NCBI GenBank assembly: GCA_041591635.1
Contig: JBFHRO010000003.1
Location: forward strand, 1 to 38,318
Reading direction: 5' to 3'
Length of the DNA stretch: 38,318 bases
Source: JACKOD01 sp041591635
GTDB lineage: Bacteria > Pseudomonadota > Gammaproteobacteria > Pseudomonadales > Oleiphilaceae
A program made the position numbers and the translations under genes. Below are positions 30,298-38,318 of this stretch, piece after piece; positions within the stretch are counted from its first letter, which is position 1; each line of letters begins with the position of its first letter. Under the pieces are notes generated by a model. That model was not told the DNA's origin, did not search any database, and saw only the letters and a program-made list of their open reading frames with translations.

Positions 30298-32202
30298 TCA
30301 GAAATAGTAACGGTAGCCCAGCTCAACAAAGCGGCTGTCGTGCGACCCGGCATATTCGACACCCGATTCAAAGCGTAATGACTGGTTCTCAACCCAGTCC
30401 CAGTTTTGTCGCAGCGTCAGACGGCCGCGATACTGATCACCATAAAAACAGGTGCCCGACGCTTCAAGCTGCTGTACGCCAAGGGGGGTATGCCACAGAT
30501 AGCCGGCTCGGGCACCGAGGCCCGGACGCAGCCATGCCTTGTGATCGGCTGTGTGCTCCAGGGCGGCTTCTGCCAGGGCATACAACTGCAGGGGCGAAGC
30601 CGGCGCAATGGTTATTCCGGCGCCACCGTTCACCTGATAAATTCCTTGCCGACCCTCCTCCACCAAGCTTCGCTCGTAGCCTGCCTGAATGCGCCAGCTA
30701 AGGCGGGGCATAAAAGGGTTCCAGGACGAGAGCGACACTATCTCCAGCACATCCAGCCGATCCAGCTCGACTCGCCCGCCAGGATAAAGATCCACATCGA
30801 CCCGACCCGCTACAATCGCCGATCCCGGTTGAAAACCCGCTACCGGGTCAAGCAACTCGTGATAGTTATAACGCCAACGCACCTTTGTATAGAATTCCTC
30901 GTCTCGATAACCTGCCCCCATCCCGACAACCGAGGCACCGTGCCCCTGATCGGGCGCGATCGGAAGCACCACCTCCATAGGCGCGGAAGGCGTTGCATTT
31001 AAGGCCCGCAACAACGCGAAACTCTGTTTGGCCTTTTCTGGCTGCCGCTCCTGCTGGCGCTGTTCGTAGCGGCTGTGGCTGTAGGCTACCTGCACCACCT
31101 CCCCTCTGCGCACAGCCGGTAGTGACTCAAAGTCCGGCCCCGTGAGCGCCGTCGCATCCTGCGTCAACTCCCACGCCAGGCGGTATTCGTGGGGGCTGAG
31201 CCGCGCCAGTCGCTGCGCCAGTAACGTAGCTTCGCTGGGCCGAAACCGCTGGCTGTCCACCAACGCCTCGTCAATCACCGCACGCACCGTATCCACGGGG
31301 ATCACGGCCCCATCGAATCGGGCAGTGAGCCGCAAGCCCGGGCGGGCCAGCTCCAAAAGCTCAAGTAAACGAAACGAGCAATTCTCATCCAGAAAGAAAT
31401 AATCGAATTCAATATCCCTAAGCTCCCACACGTGGGCCAGCATTCGGTCAATCTCGGCGGGCGTGAGGTTTAGCCGATACTCCCACATATCCCGATTTTC
31501 CATGTAACGGTATTCTTTGATTTTCTCGAAATACCGCATCATGCTGAACAGGCCGGGATAGCCCCCCGCCAATCCCCGGTAGGCAAAAAACAGCGAATTA
31601 TCATCGCTGCGGATGACTGCACCAAAGTTCAGCGCCCAGGAAAGCCAGTCCGACCCCTCATCGACGTCGGCCGGATCGAAACGCAGCAGTGTGTGCCCAT
31701 ACATGGAAGAAGGGCTACCCAGGTAGGATGAAGGAAATACCAGCGAAACCCGGCTGGCGTTGACATGCCCGCGCCACTGCTCATAGTCCGTACAGCTGAC
31801 CCGCGGCAGGGCGGCCGGTGCTATCGCCAATACCTCTGCCAGCCAGGCCGTGCGTAACGGATAACGGCAAAGCACATGGGCATTGTCTTCGCCGGCCGGC
31901 GCAAACATGGCCTCAAGCGTTGCCTGCAGTTCGGCATCAGGATCGTGCTTGCCGTTGGGCGCCAGAAAAAATCGGGAATCATCAACATAGCTGCGCCAGC
32001 CTGAATCCGCTATCAGGCTGGATCGATAGTGTCCCAGCCTAAGCCAGAAAGGCATCCGCGCCACTTCGTGCAAATCGGCCCGGCTCTGAATACCGGCGGG
32101 GCGCTCCTTGTCGGCGGGCAGGGCATTGGCACCCGATGCGAGCGCCAGCAGGGTGGCAAATATCCCCAACAAACGCACGGCAAGCCGGAAATCAAGCGGC
32201 AT
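30298..32202 (-). CDS. DUF4105 (Lnb_N) envelope protein with beta-barrel-like C-terminal half, copy 1
   Basis: A 634-residue exported protein. The signal peptide covers residues 1-28 (hydrophobic LLGIFATLLALASG, then ANA). The DUF4105/Lnb_N domain spans about residues 40-400, with conserved SPSSMYGHTLLRFD (H170) and FLDENCSFRLL (C275), plus NRDMWEYRLNLTP. In the characterised relative Lnb of Bacteroides this family acylates lipoproteins, and a Cys/His pair is thought catalytic. The last about 230 residues alternate hydrophobic and polar positions and end in LGYRYYF, the C-terminal Phe typical of outer-membrane beta-barrels. A lipoprotein- or lipid-modifying outer-membrane protein is inferred. 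It lies downstream of a DUF3015 gene, behind a terminator, and is matched by a second such pair. Confidence 0.8.
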   Translation of the reverse strand: MPLDFRLAVRLLGIFATLLALASGANALPADKERPAGIQSRADLHEVARMPFWLRLGHYRSSLIADSGWRSYVDDSRFFLAPNGKHDPDAELQATLEAMFAPAGEDNAHVLCRYPLRTAWLAEVLAIAPAALPRVSCTDYEQWRGHVNASRVSLVFPSSYLGSPSSMYGHTLLRFDPADVDEGSDWLSWALNFGAVIRSDDNSLFFAYRGLAGGYPGLFSMMRYFEKIKEYRYMENRDMWEYRLNLTPAEIDRMLAHVWELRDIEFDYFFLDENCSFRLLELLELARPGLRLTARFDGAVIPVDTVRAVIDEALVDSQRFRPSEATLLAQRLARLSPHEYRLAWELTQDATALTGPDFESLPAVRRGEVVQVAYSHSRYEQRQQERQPEKAKQSFALLRALNATPSAPMEVVLPIAPDQGHGASVVGMGAGYRDEEFYTKVRWRYNYHELLDPVAGFQPGSAIVAGRVDVDLYPGGRVELDRLDVLEIVSLSSWNPFMPRLSWRIQAGYERSLVEEGRQGIYQVNGGAGITIAPASPLQLYALAEAALEHTADHKAWLRPGLGARAGYLWHTPLGVQQLEASGTCFYGDQYRGRLTLRQNWDWVENQSLRFESGVEYAGSHDSRFVELGYRYYF

Positions 32203-32247
32203 GAGCGGTTTTCACCCCTGTAAACATGGCAATCCACCCTTGAGTCG

Positions 32248-32276
32248 AAAAAAAGCCCGGCACGCGCCGGGCTTTT
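32248..32276 (-). terminator. Rho-independent terminator between DUF3015 copy 1 and DUF4105 copy 1
   Basis: GCCCGGC (32255-32261) pairs with GCCGGGC (32266-32272) around a four-base loop. On the minus strand the stem is followed by seven or more Ts. It lies after the DUF3015 gene and about 46 bases before the DUF4105 start, so only read-through, or a promoter in that short gap, could express the latter. Confidence 0.85.
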
Positions 32277-32293
32277 GGGGAACTTCATTGACC

Positions 32294-32776
32294 TCAGGCG
32301 GCGTATTTCGCCAACCGCGCATCGGCTTTCATTACCGCCACCACATTTGCCATGACTTCTTCTGCTGTCATGTTTTCGTGGGTGAAAATAACGGCAAAGT
32401 TGTCATGCATGGCCTGACCGAAAACCACACGATCAGAGGCTTCGATTTCAAGCGCTACCGCGACCGTAGTCAACGCATCGCCGTGGCCGCGCGCCACATC
32501 TTCAGAGAATTCGTCCATAATCGACGACAGGTCAATCATGGGCTTTCCACCGTAGGTCAGCACACCGTTGGCAGAACAACCGTTGGTACCTGTGGTCATA
32601 CCGAAGGTGGCATTGCCCGATGTACCGTTGGTGGTTGATGCCAGCACATGCATCGGCAAACCGCTTTTTCCTTTGAGAATCATATTTCCCCAGCCGCAAT
32701 CCGGGCCACCTGGCGCAACCGCCATAGCTGATACGGAAGCCGTCATGAGACTGGCCGCAAGCAACAATTTCTTCAT
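32294..32776 (-). CDS. DUF3015-family secreted protein, copy 1
   Basis: A 160-residue protein with a signal peptide (residues 1-21, MKKLLLAASLMTASVSAMA). The DUF3015 core has GPDCGWGNMILKGKSGLP, LASTTNGTSGNATFG and MTTGTNGCS, with two cysteines, and an acidic helical C-terminus. Function is unknown for this family. The open frame runs on to 32929, but the ATG at 32776 has AGAGGA upstream and begins the signal peptide, so the longer version is rejected. It precedes a terminator and then a DUF4105 gene, as does copy 2 at 35861. Confidence 0.85.
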   Translation of the reverse strand: MKKLLLAASLMTASVSAMAVAPGGPDCGWGNMILKGKSGLPMHVLASTTNGTSGNATFGMTTGTNGCSANGVLTYGGKPMIDLSSIMDEFSEDVARGHGDALTTVAVALEIEASDRVVFGQAMHDNFAVIFTHENMTAEEVMANVVAVMKADARLAKYAA

Positions 32777-32999
32777 AGCAAATCCTCTTTGATTTAGACT
32801 TATTCCCGCCTCTCTCGCCAACAACAACGCGCGACCCGTCAGGGCACGCAAAAAACCGGTGATTACAGATACCAAAGCGCAAATGGCAAGTGACGAGGCA
32901 GGCTCATTAAAGAAGATAACTGCCGACATTTCAATTCTTTTGATCCGTCAGAGTGCCAACTTCGCGTAACTTACGCCCTCTCAAAGGTGCCCGCTAGCC

Positions 33000-33869
33000 A
33001 TGCCAACCGCTGCCCGTGTCTGCATTAATACCGCTTTGACAGCCTTGTGGTTGACGCTGGCCGGGTGCAGCAACCTGCTTTTTTACCCCATGCCTGAGCA
33101 TGTGTTCAGCCCCGACCAGCTCGATATTGCCTATGACAATGTGGCCATACCCACCAGCGACGGACTGACACTGCACGCCTGGCTGTTACGCAGCAAGGTA
33201 AATCGAAAAGGCGTTATCTACTACCTTCACGGCAATGCCGAAAACATCAGCACGCACATTGCCAGCGTGATCTGGTTACCGGCGCAGGGCTACGATGTGC
33301 TCTGCCTGGATTATCGAGGCTTTGGGAAATCTGAAGGCAGCCCCGATCTTGCCGGCGCCATCGCCGATGCAAACGCGGGCTATGACTGGTTGCTGGCGCA
33401 GGAAAACTACAAAAACAGCGACAAGTTTCTGCTTGGTCAGAGTATCGGCGGCGCCATTCTGGTGGCCATGGCAGGCAACCGGAATCTGACCCAGGATCGA
33501 ATCACCGGCCTGATTATTGACGCAGCCCCCAGCGGTTTCAGAGCCATCAGCCGGGAGAAACTGGGCGAACTCTGGCTTACCTGGCCCCTGCAGTATCCCT
33601 TGTCCTGGTTGATCACTAACGAGTTTGAACCCATCGATCGAATAGGCCGACTGAGCCCCACGCCTACGCTTTTCATTCACAGCAAGCATGACGCCATCGT
33701 ACCCTATCACCATGGCCAGGCGCTTTTTGCCCGGGCCGGCAATCCCAAGTGGCTACTGACCACCGAAACGCCCCACAGCGCCACCTTTGCGTATCAGGCG
33801 CATCGCAACACCCTGCTGAAATTCCTCGATAATCCCGCGGCGAACCTAGAAGAAACCTTGCACCACTAA
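33000..33869 (+). CDS. Lipoprotein alpha/beta hydrolase
   Basis: A 289-residue serine hydrolase. The N-terminus has a hydrophobic segment ending LTLAGCS, a lipobox with C23, so it is probably a lipoprotein held at the envelope. The fold's markers are YYLHGNAEN (oxyanion loop), DYRGFGKSEGSP, the nucleophile elbow GQSIGGA (Ser), FIHSKHDAIVPYHHG (acid) and PHSATF (His). It resembles the BEM46/YfhR group; substrate unknown. AAAGGTG precedes the ATG. It lies between the two DUF3015-DUF4105 cassettes on the other strand and overlaps the second DUF4105 gene by 24 bases at the 3' end. Confidence 0.85.
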   Translation: MPTAARVCINTALTALWLTLAGCSNLLFYPMPEHVFSPDQLDIAYDNVAIPTSDGLTLHAWLLRSKVNRKGVIYYLHGNAENISTHIASVIWLPAQGYDVLCLDYRGFGKSEGSPDLAGAIADANAGYDWLLAQENYKNSDKFLLGQSIGGAILVAMAGNRNLTQDRITGLIIDAAPSGFRAISREKLGELWLTWPLQYPLSWLITNEFEPIDRIGRLSPTPTLFIHSKHDAIVPYHHGQALFARAGNPKWLLTTETPHSATFAYQAHRNTLLKFLDNPAANLEETLHH

Positions 33870-35753
33870 CGCGACATCGTTTTGCGCCTCATCGTGACTT
33901 ATGGCGTGGGTGGCACTGAGCCCCAGACTCAAGCTCGCCGACACCTGATAGTGCAAACTCCCGGTCAACTCCCGCCGGGAAGCATCCTGCCCCAGAAAAT
34001 CATACAGCCCCTCCCCCACAAGGTGAGCCCGCAACGGCCCACGGAGGTACAGCCAATGCAGCTGGGGGCCCACTTCCGCATAGCCCCCTGTCGAAAGGTG
34101 GGATGAAACTTCCGCCTGGGCTTTCACCATGGCCGTCACCAAATGATTGCCATGCCCCCAACTCAAACCGCTGCCACCCTCAACATAAGGGGTTAGCACA
34201 CGCCGGGGACGCCCCTCATACGAGCGTCTTGCGCCGCCGCCCACATGCCAGGAAACCGGTTTGAAAAACCGGCTTCTGGGCGTCAGCGAAAAAATCTCGA
34301 CAAATTTGAGCCGCTCCAGTTGCAACTCATCCTCCTGCGGATACCAGCGAAACGCCGTCGCCATAAACTCCAGATGGGATCCTGCCCGGTAGCCCTGTAC
34401 CGGATCGGTCAAATGATGGTACGCCGGGCGCACCTCAAGCTCGGCGTAAGCCTGCCCTCCACGCTCGCCCCCTTTGGCACTCAGGCGAAACGGCAGGTGA
34501 CCTGTATCATCCCGCTCAGGCCAAGGCATAGGCGGCAATGTTACCTGTGACGGATACTGACTCCTTGCCTTAAGCAGATTGAATGACTGGGCAGCGTAGG
34601 GATCGCGCGGCAGGTTATCGTCCATTACCCGGTATCGCACCAGATCATAGGCAACTTCTAACACCTGGGCCGTTTGGGCGGCATCAAGCTGAAATGGCAT
34701 CCAGAAGTCGGGGGTCAGGAAGGTCTGGGAGTCCGGATTCGCCATTATCATTTGCAGCGCACCAACCTGAGCCTCACTTAGCTGCCCTATCTGATAAGTG
34801 ACCGCTGAGGCTGCCGAAGGCCGATAGTGAATTCTGCTCACCAGCTTTTTGCGCACCGCAATGCGCACCGTGTCTGATGGAATCGCCCGCTGTGCCGGTA
34901 ATGCGTCTATCAAGGCCGCTTGCGGGCGAGCAATGTCAATCAATGCCAAAATCCGATAGGCACAGTTCTCATCGAAGAAATAGTAGTCAAACCGCTTGTC
35001 CTTGATCTCCCATGCCGCACGAATCAGCAGATGCACTTCTTCAGGCGTGAGGTTTAACTCGTACTCCCACAAGTCGCGGTTTTCCATGTCGCTGTAGAGT
35101 TTTAGTTTTTGATAGTAAGGCTCAACCGTGGTGATGCCAGGATACCCGCCAAAAATGCCGCGAAAGGCAAACATCAACTCATTGTCGGTGGCCTGCGCAT
35201 CGGCGGCATAACTGATGGTATTCGCCAAAATGAGGTTTTGCGGATCAAGATCGGGGGGGTCAAGACGCAAAAACGTATGACCGAACATGGATGACGGGCT
35301 GTTGAGGTACGACGCCGCAAAAACCAGGGTCACCGATCGTGGGTTAAGCTGCTTCACCCACGCATCAAGCGCAGGGCACTGGCTCTCGGGTATTACCGGA
35401 ATCGCTTCCGGCATGGCCTGAGACAGCCATTCGTAACGCGCAGGAAACTGGCAGCGCAGCGCTGTTGCACGCCCGATATCGCCGCTGAGCCCCTGGAAAA
35501 AGGCTTCAAGCTCTGCCCGTGGGTCAGAAAAGCCGGCCGCTGACACCATAAAACCAGCGTCATCCGCCTGACTGCGATGACTCAGCCCCATCATCCGGGC
35601 GCGAAAGTGAATAAGATTGTGCCACTGCGCCGTCTGGGCTAGCCGACCAAGAGAATCCTCTACGCCCTTTACATTCGCCTCGCACAGCGCAGGTCCAGAC
35701 ACACAAAACAATAACGCGAACGCCGTAAGCGTTCGATGAATCGAGACAAACAA
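33846..35753 (-). CDS. DUF4105 (Lnb_N) envelope protein with beta-barrel-like C-terminal half, copy 2
   Basis: A 635-residue paralogue of the gene at 30298. The start codon is TTG at 35753, with AGGA 8 bases upstream; no ATG is available before the signal peptide (residues 1-24, hydrophobic TAFALLFCVSGPALC). The Lnb_N domain has SPSSMFGHTFLRLD (H159) and FFDENCAYRIL (C264), plus NRDLWEYELNLTP, all aligning with copy 1. The C-terminal third is strand-rich and ends VVQGFF. Both ends and the spacing of key residues are the same as in copy 1, but the sequences are clearly diverged, so the duplication is old. Function inferred as for copy 1. Confidence 0.8.
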   Translation of the reverse strand: MFVSIHRTLTAFALLFCVSGPALCEANVKGVEDSLGRLAQTAQWHNLIHFRARMMGLSHRSQADDAGFMVSAAGFSDPRAELEAFFQGLSGDIGRATALRCQFPARYEWLSQAMPEAIPVIPESQCPALDAWVKQLNPRSVTLVFAASYLNSPSSMFGHTFLRLDPPDLDPQNLILANTISYAADAQATDNELMFAFRGIFGGYPGITTVEPYYQKLKLYSDMENRDLWEYELNLTPEEVHLLIRAAWEIKDKRFDYYFFDENCAYRILALIDIARPQAALIDALPAQRAIPSDTVRIAVRKKLVSRIHYRPSAASAVTYQIGQLSEAQVGALQMIMANPDSQTFLTPDFWMPFQLDAAQTAQVLEVAYDLVRYRVMDDNLPRDPYAAQSFNLLKARSQYPSQVTLPPMPWPERDDTGHLPFRLSAKGGERGGQAYAELEVRPAYHHLTDPVQGYRAGSHLEFMATAFRWYPQEDELQLERLKFVEIFSLTPRSRFFKPVSWHVGGGARRSYEGRPRRVLTPYVEGGSGLSWGHGNHLVTAMVKAQAEVSSHLSTGGYAEVGPQLHWLYLRGPLRAHLVGEGLYDFLGQDASRRELTGSLHYQVSASLSLGLSATHAISHDEAQNDVALVVQGFF

Positions 35754-35777
35754 GGGGGTGATCCTGAGAAAACAAAC

Positions 35778-35793
35778 GGGGGCCTAAGCCCCC
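35778..35793 (-). terminator. Hairpin between DUF3015 copy 2 and DUF4105 copy 2
   Basis: GGGGGC (35778-35783) pairs with GCCCCC (35788-35793) around loop CTAA. On the minus strand the stem is followed by GTTTGTTTTCTC, a broken T-rich tract, so it is a weaker terminator or attenuator than the one in cassette 1. It lies 25 bases before the DUF4105 TTG start. Confidence 0.6.
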
Positions 35794-35860
35794 CTAAAAA
35801 AGTCAAGCGCGCGCACCCGACCTCAATGTTCCAATGGTATTTTTCCTGGCAAGTACCGGC

Positions 35861-36334
35861 TTAACCCAGATACTTCTTCAAGCTGGCGTCTTGCTCCATC
35901 ACCGCAGCAAGATTGTCTATCACTGTGCCTGCGGCTGTGTCGGCACCGTCAAAAATACGCTGGAAATTCGCCTGGACGGCGGCACTGAACGCCGGACGGT
36001 CTTCAGCCTTTATTTTAAGAATGGTTGCCAGCGCATCCAGGTGTTCGCCCTGGCCCCGGCTCATGTCCTTCGCCAGCTGCTCCATATTCTGGTCAACGAA
36101 CAGCGAAGCCGCCAGAGTGATCGGGCTTGAGGCATTACAGCCCAAGGTACCGGTGGTCATCCCAAAAGTCTGGTTGCCTGAAGTGCCATTGGTGGTCGCC
36201 GCCAGTACGTGGGGAACGACACCCGACTTTCCTTTGAACAAGGTCGAACCCAATCCGCACCCCGGGCCACCGTCAGCGAAGACCGGCTGAATCATTGCTG
36301 CGGAAATTGCTACTGCCATCCAGGTGTTTTTCAT
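35861..36334 (-). CDS. DUF3015-family secreted protein, copy 2
   Basis: A 157-residue paralogue of the gene at 32294, with a signal peptide (MKNTWMAVAISAAMIQPVFA) and the same core: GPGCGLGSTLFKGKSGVVP, LAATTNGTSGNQTFG and MTTGTLGCN. The two cysteines are conserved. AGAGGA precedes the ATG, the same ribosome-binding site as in copy 1. A CRP/Vfr-like palindrome is centred 45 bases upstream (36372-36387). Function unknown. Confidence 0.87.
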   Translation of the reverse strand: MKNTWMAVAISAAMIQPVFADGGPGCGLGSTLFKGKSGVVPHVLAATTNGTSGNQTFGMTTGTLGCNASSPITLAASLFVDQNMEQLAKDMSRGQGEHLDALATILKIKAEDRPAFSAAVQANFQRIFDGADTAAGTVIDNLAAVMEQDASLKKYLG

Positions 36335-36371
36335 TGTTATTCCTCTTTAAATAGTCAAACCCCAAGTGTGA

Positions 36372-36387
36372 CGTGAAGCACTTCACA
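36372..36387. promoter_or_regulatory. CRP/Vfr-like palindrome upstream of DUF3015 copy 2
   Basis: CGTGA-AGCACT-TCACA matches nine of the ten fixed bases of TGTGA-N6-TCACA. A further TGTGA at 36367-36371 overlaps its left side. The centre at 36379.5 is 45 bases from the start codon, close enough that it might repress rather than activate. Confidence 0.4.
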
Positions 36388-36512
36388 TCCCGCCATCAGT
36401 AAAGCACTCAATACCGGTTCCCGCAACCTGCAAAGCTAACCAATAACACCGGTGTCTCCTTGACGATTGAATGGTGACTCTCTAGTTACTACAGGATGCA
36501 CAAAACGCAGGC

Positions 36513-36541
36513 AAAAAAAATCTCCGACATGCGGAGATTTT
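36513..36541 (-). terminator. Rho-independent terminator of pnp
   Basis: ATCTCCG (36520-36526) pairs with CGGAGAT (36532-36538) around a five-base loop. On the minus strand the stem is followed by eight Ts. It lies about 50 bases after the pnp stop. Confidence 0.88.
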
Positions 36542-36590
36542 CCTCAAACAACACCCATCAGTCATTAGGGCTCCGATGGGTATAGATCGC

Positions 36591-38318
36591 TTAGGCGCCC
36601 GATTTCTCGGCATCCGTCACGTCTTTCATGCTCAGCTTGATGCGGCCCCGGTTATCAATATCCATGACCTTGACGAAGACTTCCTGCCCTTCCTTGAGGT
36701 AATCAGTCACACTGGCAACACGCTCAGAAGAAATCTGGGAAATATGAACCAGACCATCCTTGCCAGGCAGAATGTTAACAAAGGCACCGAAATCCACGAT
36801 ACGCTCTACCTTACCCTTGTAAATGGTGCCGACCTCGGCTTCTGCGGTGATCTCCATGATGCGGTTTTGCGCCGCCTGAGCCGCCTTGGCGGTTTCACCA
36901 TAAATGCGAACACTGCCGTCGTCTTCCAGATCAATAGAGGCACTGGTTTCTTCGCAGATCGCACGAATGGTCGCACCACCTTTGCCAATGACTTCGCGAA
37001 TCTTGTCCGGATGAATTTTCATCATGAGCATGGTGGGCGCCTTGTCAGACACCTTGTTGCGCGACTCACTGATCACCTTGGCCATTTCACCCAAAATGTG
37101 CAGACGTGCGTCGTAGGCCGCTTGCAGCGCCTTTTCCATGATCTCCTCAGTGATACCTTCAATCTTGATATCCATCTGAAGCGCGGTAACGCCTTCAGCC
37201 GTTCCGGCGACCTTGAAATCCATATCACCCAGATGATCCTCATCACCGAGGATATCGGTTAACACCGCAAAATCGGCTCCTTCTTTAACCAGGCCCATCG
37301 CAATACCGGCCACGGGAGCCGACAGCGGAACTCCGGCATCCATCAGCGCCAAACTGCTGCCGCACACACTTGCCATTGAGCTGGAACCATTGGACTCGGT
37401 AATCTCTGATACCACGCGCAAAGCATAGGGGAAGTCTTCGGTCAGAGGCATTACTGCCTGAACACCGCGCTTGGCCAGGCGACCATGACCGATTTCACGT
37501 CGGCCCGGGGTTCCCATACGACCGCACTCACCCACCGAAAACGGCGGGAAATTGTAATGCAACATGAAGCTTTCTTTGCGTTCACCCTCAAGTGCATCAA
37601 TGGTTTGCGCATCCCGAATTGCGCCCAAGGTGGCCGCAACAATCGCCTGGGTTTCGCCACGCGTGAACAGCGCAGACCCGTGTGCATTTGGCAACACACC
37701 AACTTCGGCCCGAATAGGGCGAACGGTTTTGTTATCGCGACCATCTATCCGAGGCTCACCTTTGATGATCCGGCCTCGCACCACAGTTTTCTCGAGACTG
37801 CTGAACAGCGACTTCACTTCATCGGCAGAAGATTGGTCTTCTGCGGTGCAGAACATCTCGACCGCTGCGTTACGCAACTCACCCAAGGCACTGTAGCGCG
37901 CCTTTTTATCACTGATGCTATAGGCCTGACTGATTCTGTCACCAAAGGCTTCAGCAATTTTTTCGTGCAGCTGGGCATTTTTTGCCGGTGCCTGCCACTC
38001 CCACCTGGGTGTTCCCACTTCGGCAGCAAACTCATTAATCGCATTGATGACCACTTGCATCTGCTGATGGCCAAAGAGTACAGCGCCAAGCATCTCATCT
38101 TCGGTCAACTCCTTGGCTTCGGATTCAACCATCAATACGGCATCTTTTGTTCCGGCAACCACCATGTCCAGCAAAGAGGTTTCCAGCGCCTTGAAACCAG
38201 GATTGAGCACGTAGCCGTTCTCATCCGTAAAGCCGACGCGCGCCGCACCCACGGGGCCATTGAAAGGCACTCCTGAAATAGCCAGCGCGGCAGAGGTTCC
38301 GATCATCGCAGCGATGTC
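36591..38318 (-). CDS. pnp: Polyribonucleotide nucleotidyltransferase (PNPase), N-terminus cut by window edge
   Basis: PNPase degrades RNA 3' to 5' using phosphate and is part of the RNA degradosome. The frame is open to the window edge; 575 residues are visible and about 120 N-terminal residues are missing compared with the 711-residue E. coli enzyme. Visible are most of the first RNase PH domain (AALAISGVPFNGPVGAARVG), the second (GSALFTRGETQAIVAATLG, GRREIGHGRLA and ESNGSSSMASVCG), the KH domain with GKGG (IREVIGKGGATIR) and the C-terminal S1 domain (GTIYKGKVERIVDFGAFVNI). A terminator follows. The usual upstream rpsO partner is outside the window. Confidence 0.97.
   Translation of the reverse strand, partial: DIAAMIGTSAALAISGVPFNGPVGAARVGFTDENGYVLNPGFKALETSLLDMVVAGTKDAVLMVESEAKELTEDEMLGAVLFGHQQMQVVINAINEFAAEVGTPRWEWQAPAKNAQLHEKIAEAFGDRISQAYSISDKKARYSALGELRNAAVEMFCTAEDQSSADEVKSLFSSLEKTVVRGRIIKGEPRIDGRDNKTVRPIRAEVGVLPNAHGSALFTRGETQAIVAATLGAIRDAQTIDALEGERKESFMLHYNFPPFSVGECGRMGTPGRREIGHGRLAKRGVQAVMPLTEDFPYALRVVSEITESNGSSSMASVCGSSLALMDAGVPLSAPVAGIAMGLVKEGADFAVLTDILGDEDHLGDMDFKVAGTAEGVTALQMDIKIEGITEEIMEKALQAAYDARLHILGEMAKVISESRNKVSDKAPTMLMMKIHPDKIREVIGKGGATIRAICEETSASIDLEDDGSVRIYGETAKAAQAAQNRIMEITAEAEVGTIYKGKVERIVDFGAFVNILPGKDGLVHISQISSERVASVTDYLKEGQEVFVKVMDIDNRGRIKLSMKDVTDAEKSGA

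Noticed and set aside
32777..32929. N-terminal extension of DUF3015 copy 1 to 211 residues
   Set aside because: The internal ATG at 32776 begins a clean signal peptide and has a strong ribosome-binding site; the second copy has no such extension.
1..38318. tRNA, rRNA, CRISPR, insertion sequence or prophage content
   Set aside because: No cloverleaf-like segments, repeat-spacer arrays, transposase motifs or terminal inverted repeats were seen.

Overview
The window looks like chromosomal DNA of a free-living gammaproteobacterium with moderately high GC. The aceE/aceF pair, CnoX (YbbN), RsuA, PNPase and AstE types and the paired DUF3015/DUF4105 genes fit a marine or Cellvibrionales/Pseudomonas-like lineage, but genus cannot be fixed from sequence alone. 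There are no rRNA or tRNA genes, insertion sequences, phage genes or CRISPR arrays. Both ends cut a gene: a secreted M12B-type metalloprotease at the left and pnp at the right.

Layout. 1-1084: truncated metzincin protease (minus), followed by a 647-base gene-free gap holding an inverted pair of DnaA-box-like 9-mers. 1732-6006: basic amino-acid ABC transporter (ATPase, binding protein, two permeases) followed by an AstE-type deacylase. 5969-10770: a light-response module. A MerR/LitR-type regulator is divergent from an operon of FAD oxidoreductase, DUF523-DUF1722 protein and DNA photolyase; the 278-base divergent region carries five exact TGTACA palindromes spaced 16, 17, 16 and 17 bases apart. 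10890-12519: two convergent stand-alone periplasmic binding-protein-like genes. 12692-16957: aceE-aceF of pyruvate dehydrogenase (minus). 17195-20917: lactate oxidation genes lldE/lutA, lldF/lutB and lldG/lutC, with the rRNA pseudouridine synthase gene rsuA between the first two. 21145-21705: unrecognised secreted protein. 21794-22657: CnoX-like thioredoxin/TPR chaperone (minus).

22735-24857 (minus) is a three-gene unit of hemerythrin, DUF2249 protein and a polytopic membrane protein with histidines in heme-oxidase-like places. It is preceded by a near-perfect FNR/ANR box placed as expected for an activated promoter, so it is probably a low-oxygen or nitric-oxide responsive operon. The same gap holds an orphan rho-independent terminator and promoter-like sequence that may define a small RNA at about 25132-25225. 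25386-30279 is a complete branched-chain amino-acid (or amide) ABC transporter operon, livK-H-M-G-F, with a strong hairpin between livK and livH.

30298-36334 contains a duplicated cassette. Twice, a small secreted DUF3015 gene is followed, after an intrinsic terminator or hairpin, by a large DUF4105 (Lnb_N) gene. The products look like a periplasmic Cys/His acyltransferase-type domain followed by an outer-membrane beta-barrel-like half. A lipoprotein alpha/beta hydrolase gene lies between the copies on the opposite strand. pnp with its terminator closes the window.

The most interesting items are the phased TGTACA array with its apparently B12-ligand-less LitR regulator, the ANR-boxed hemerythrin operon with its orphan neighbour RNA, and the duplicated DUF3015-DUF4105 envelope cassette.
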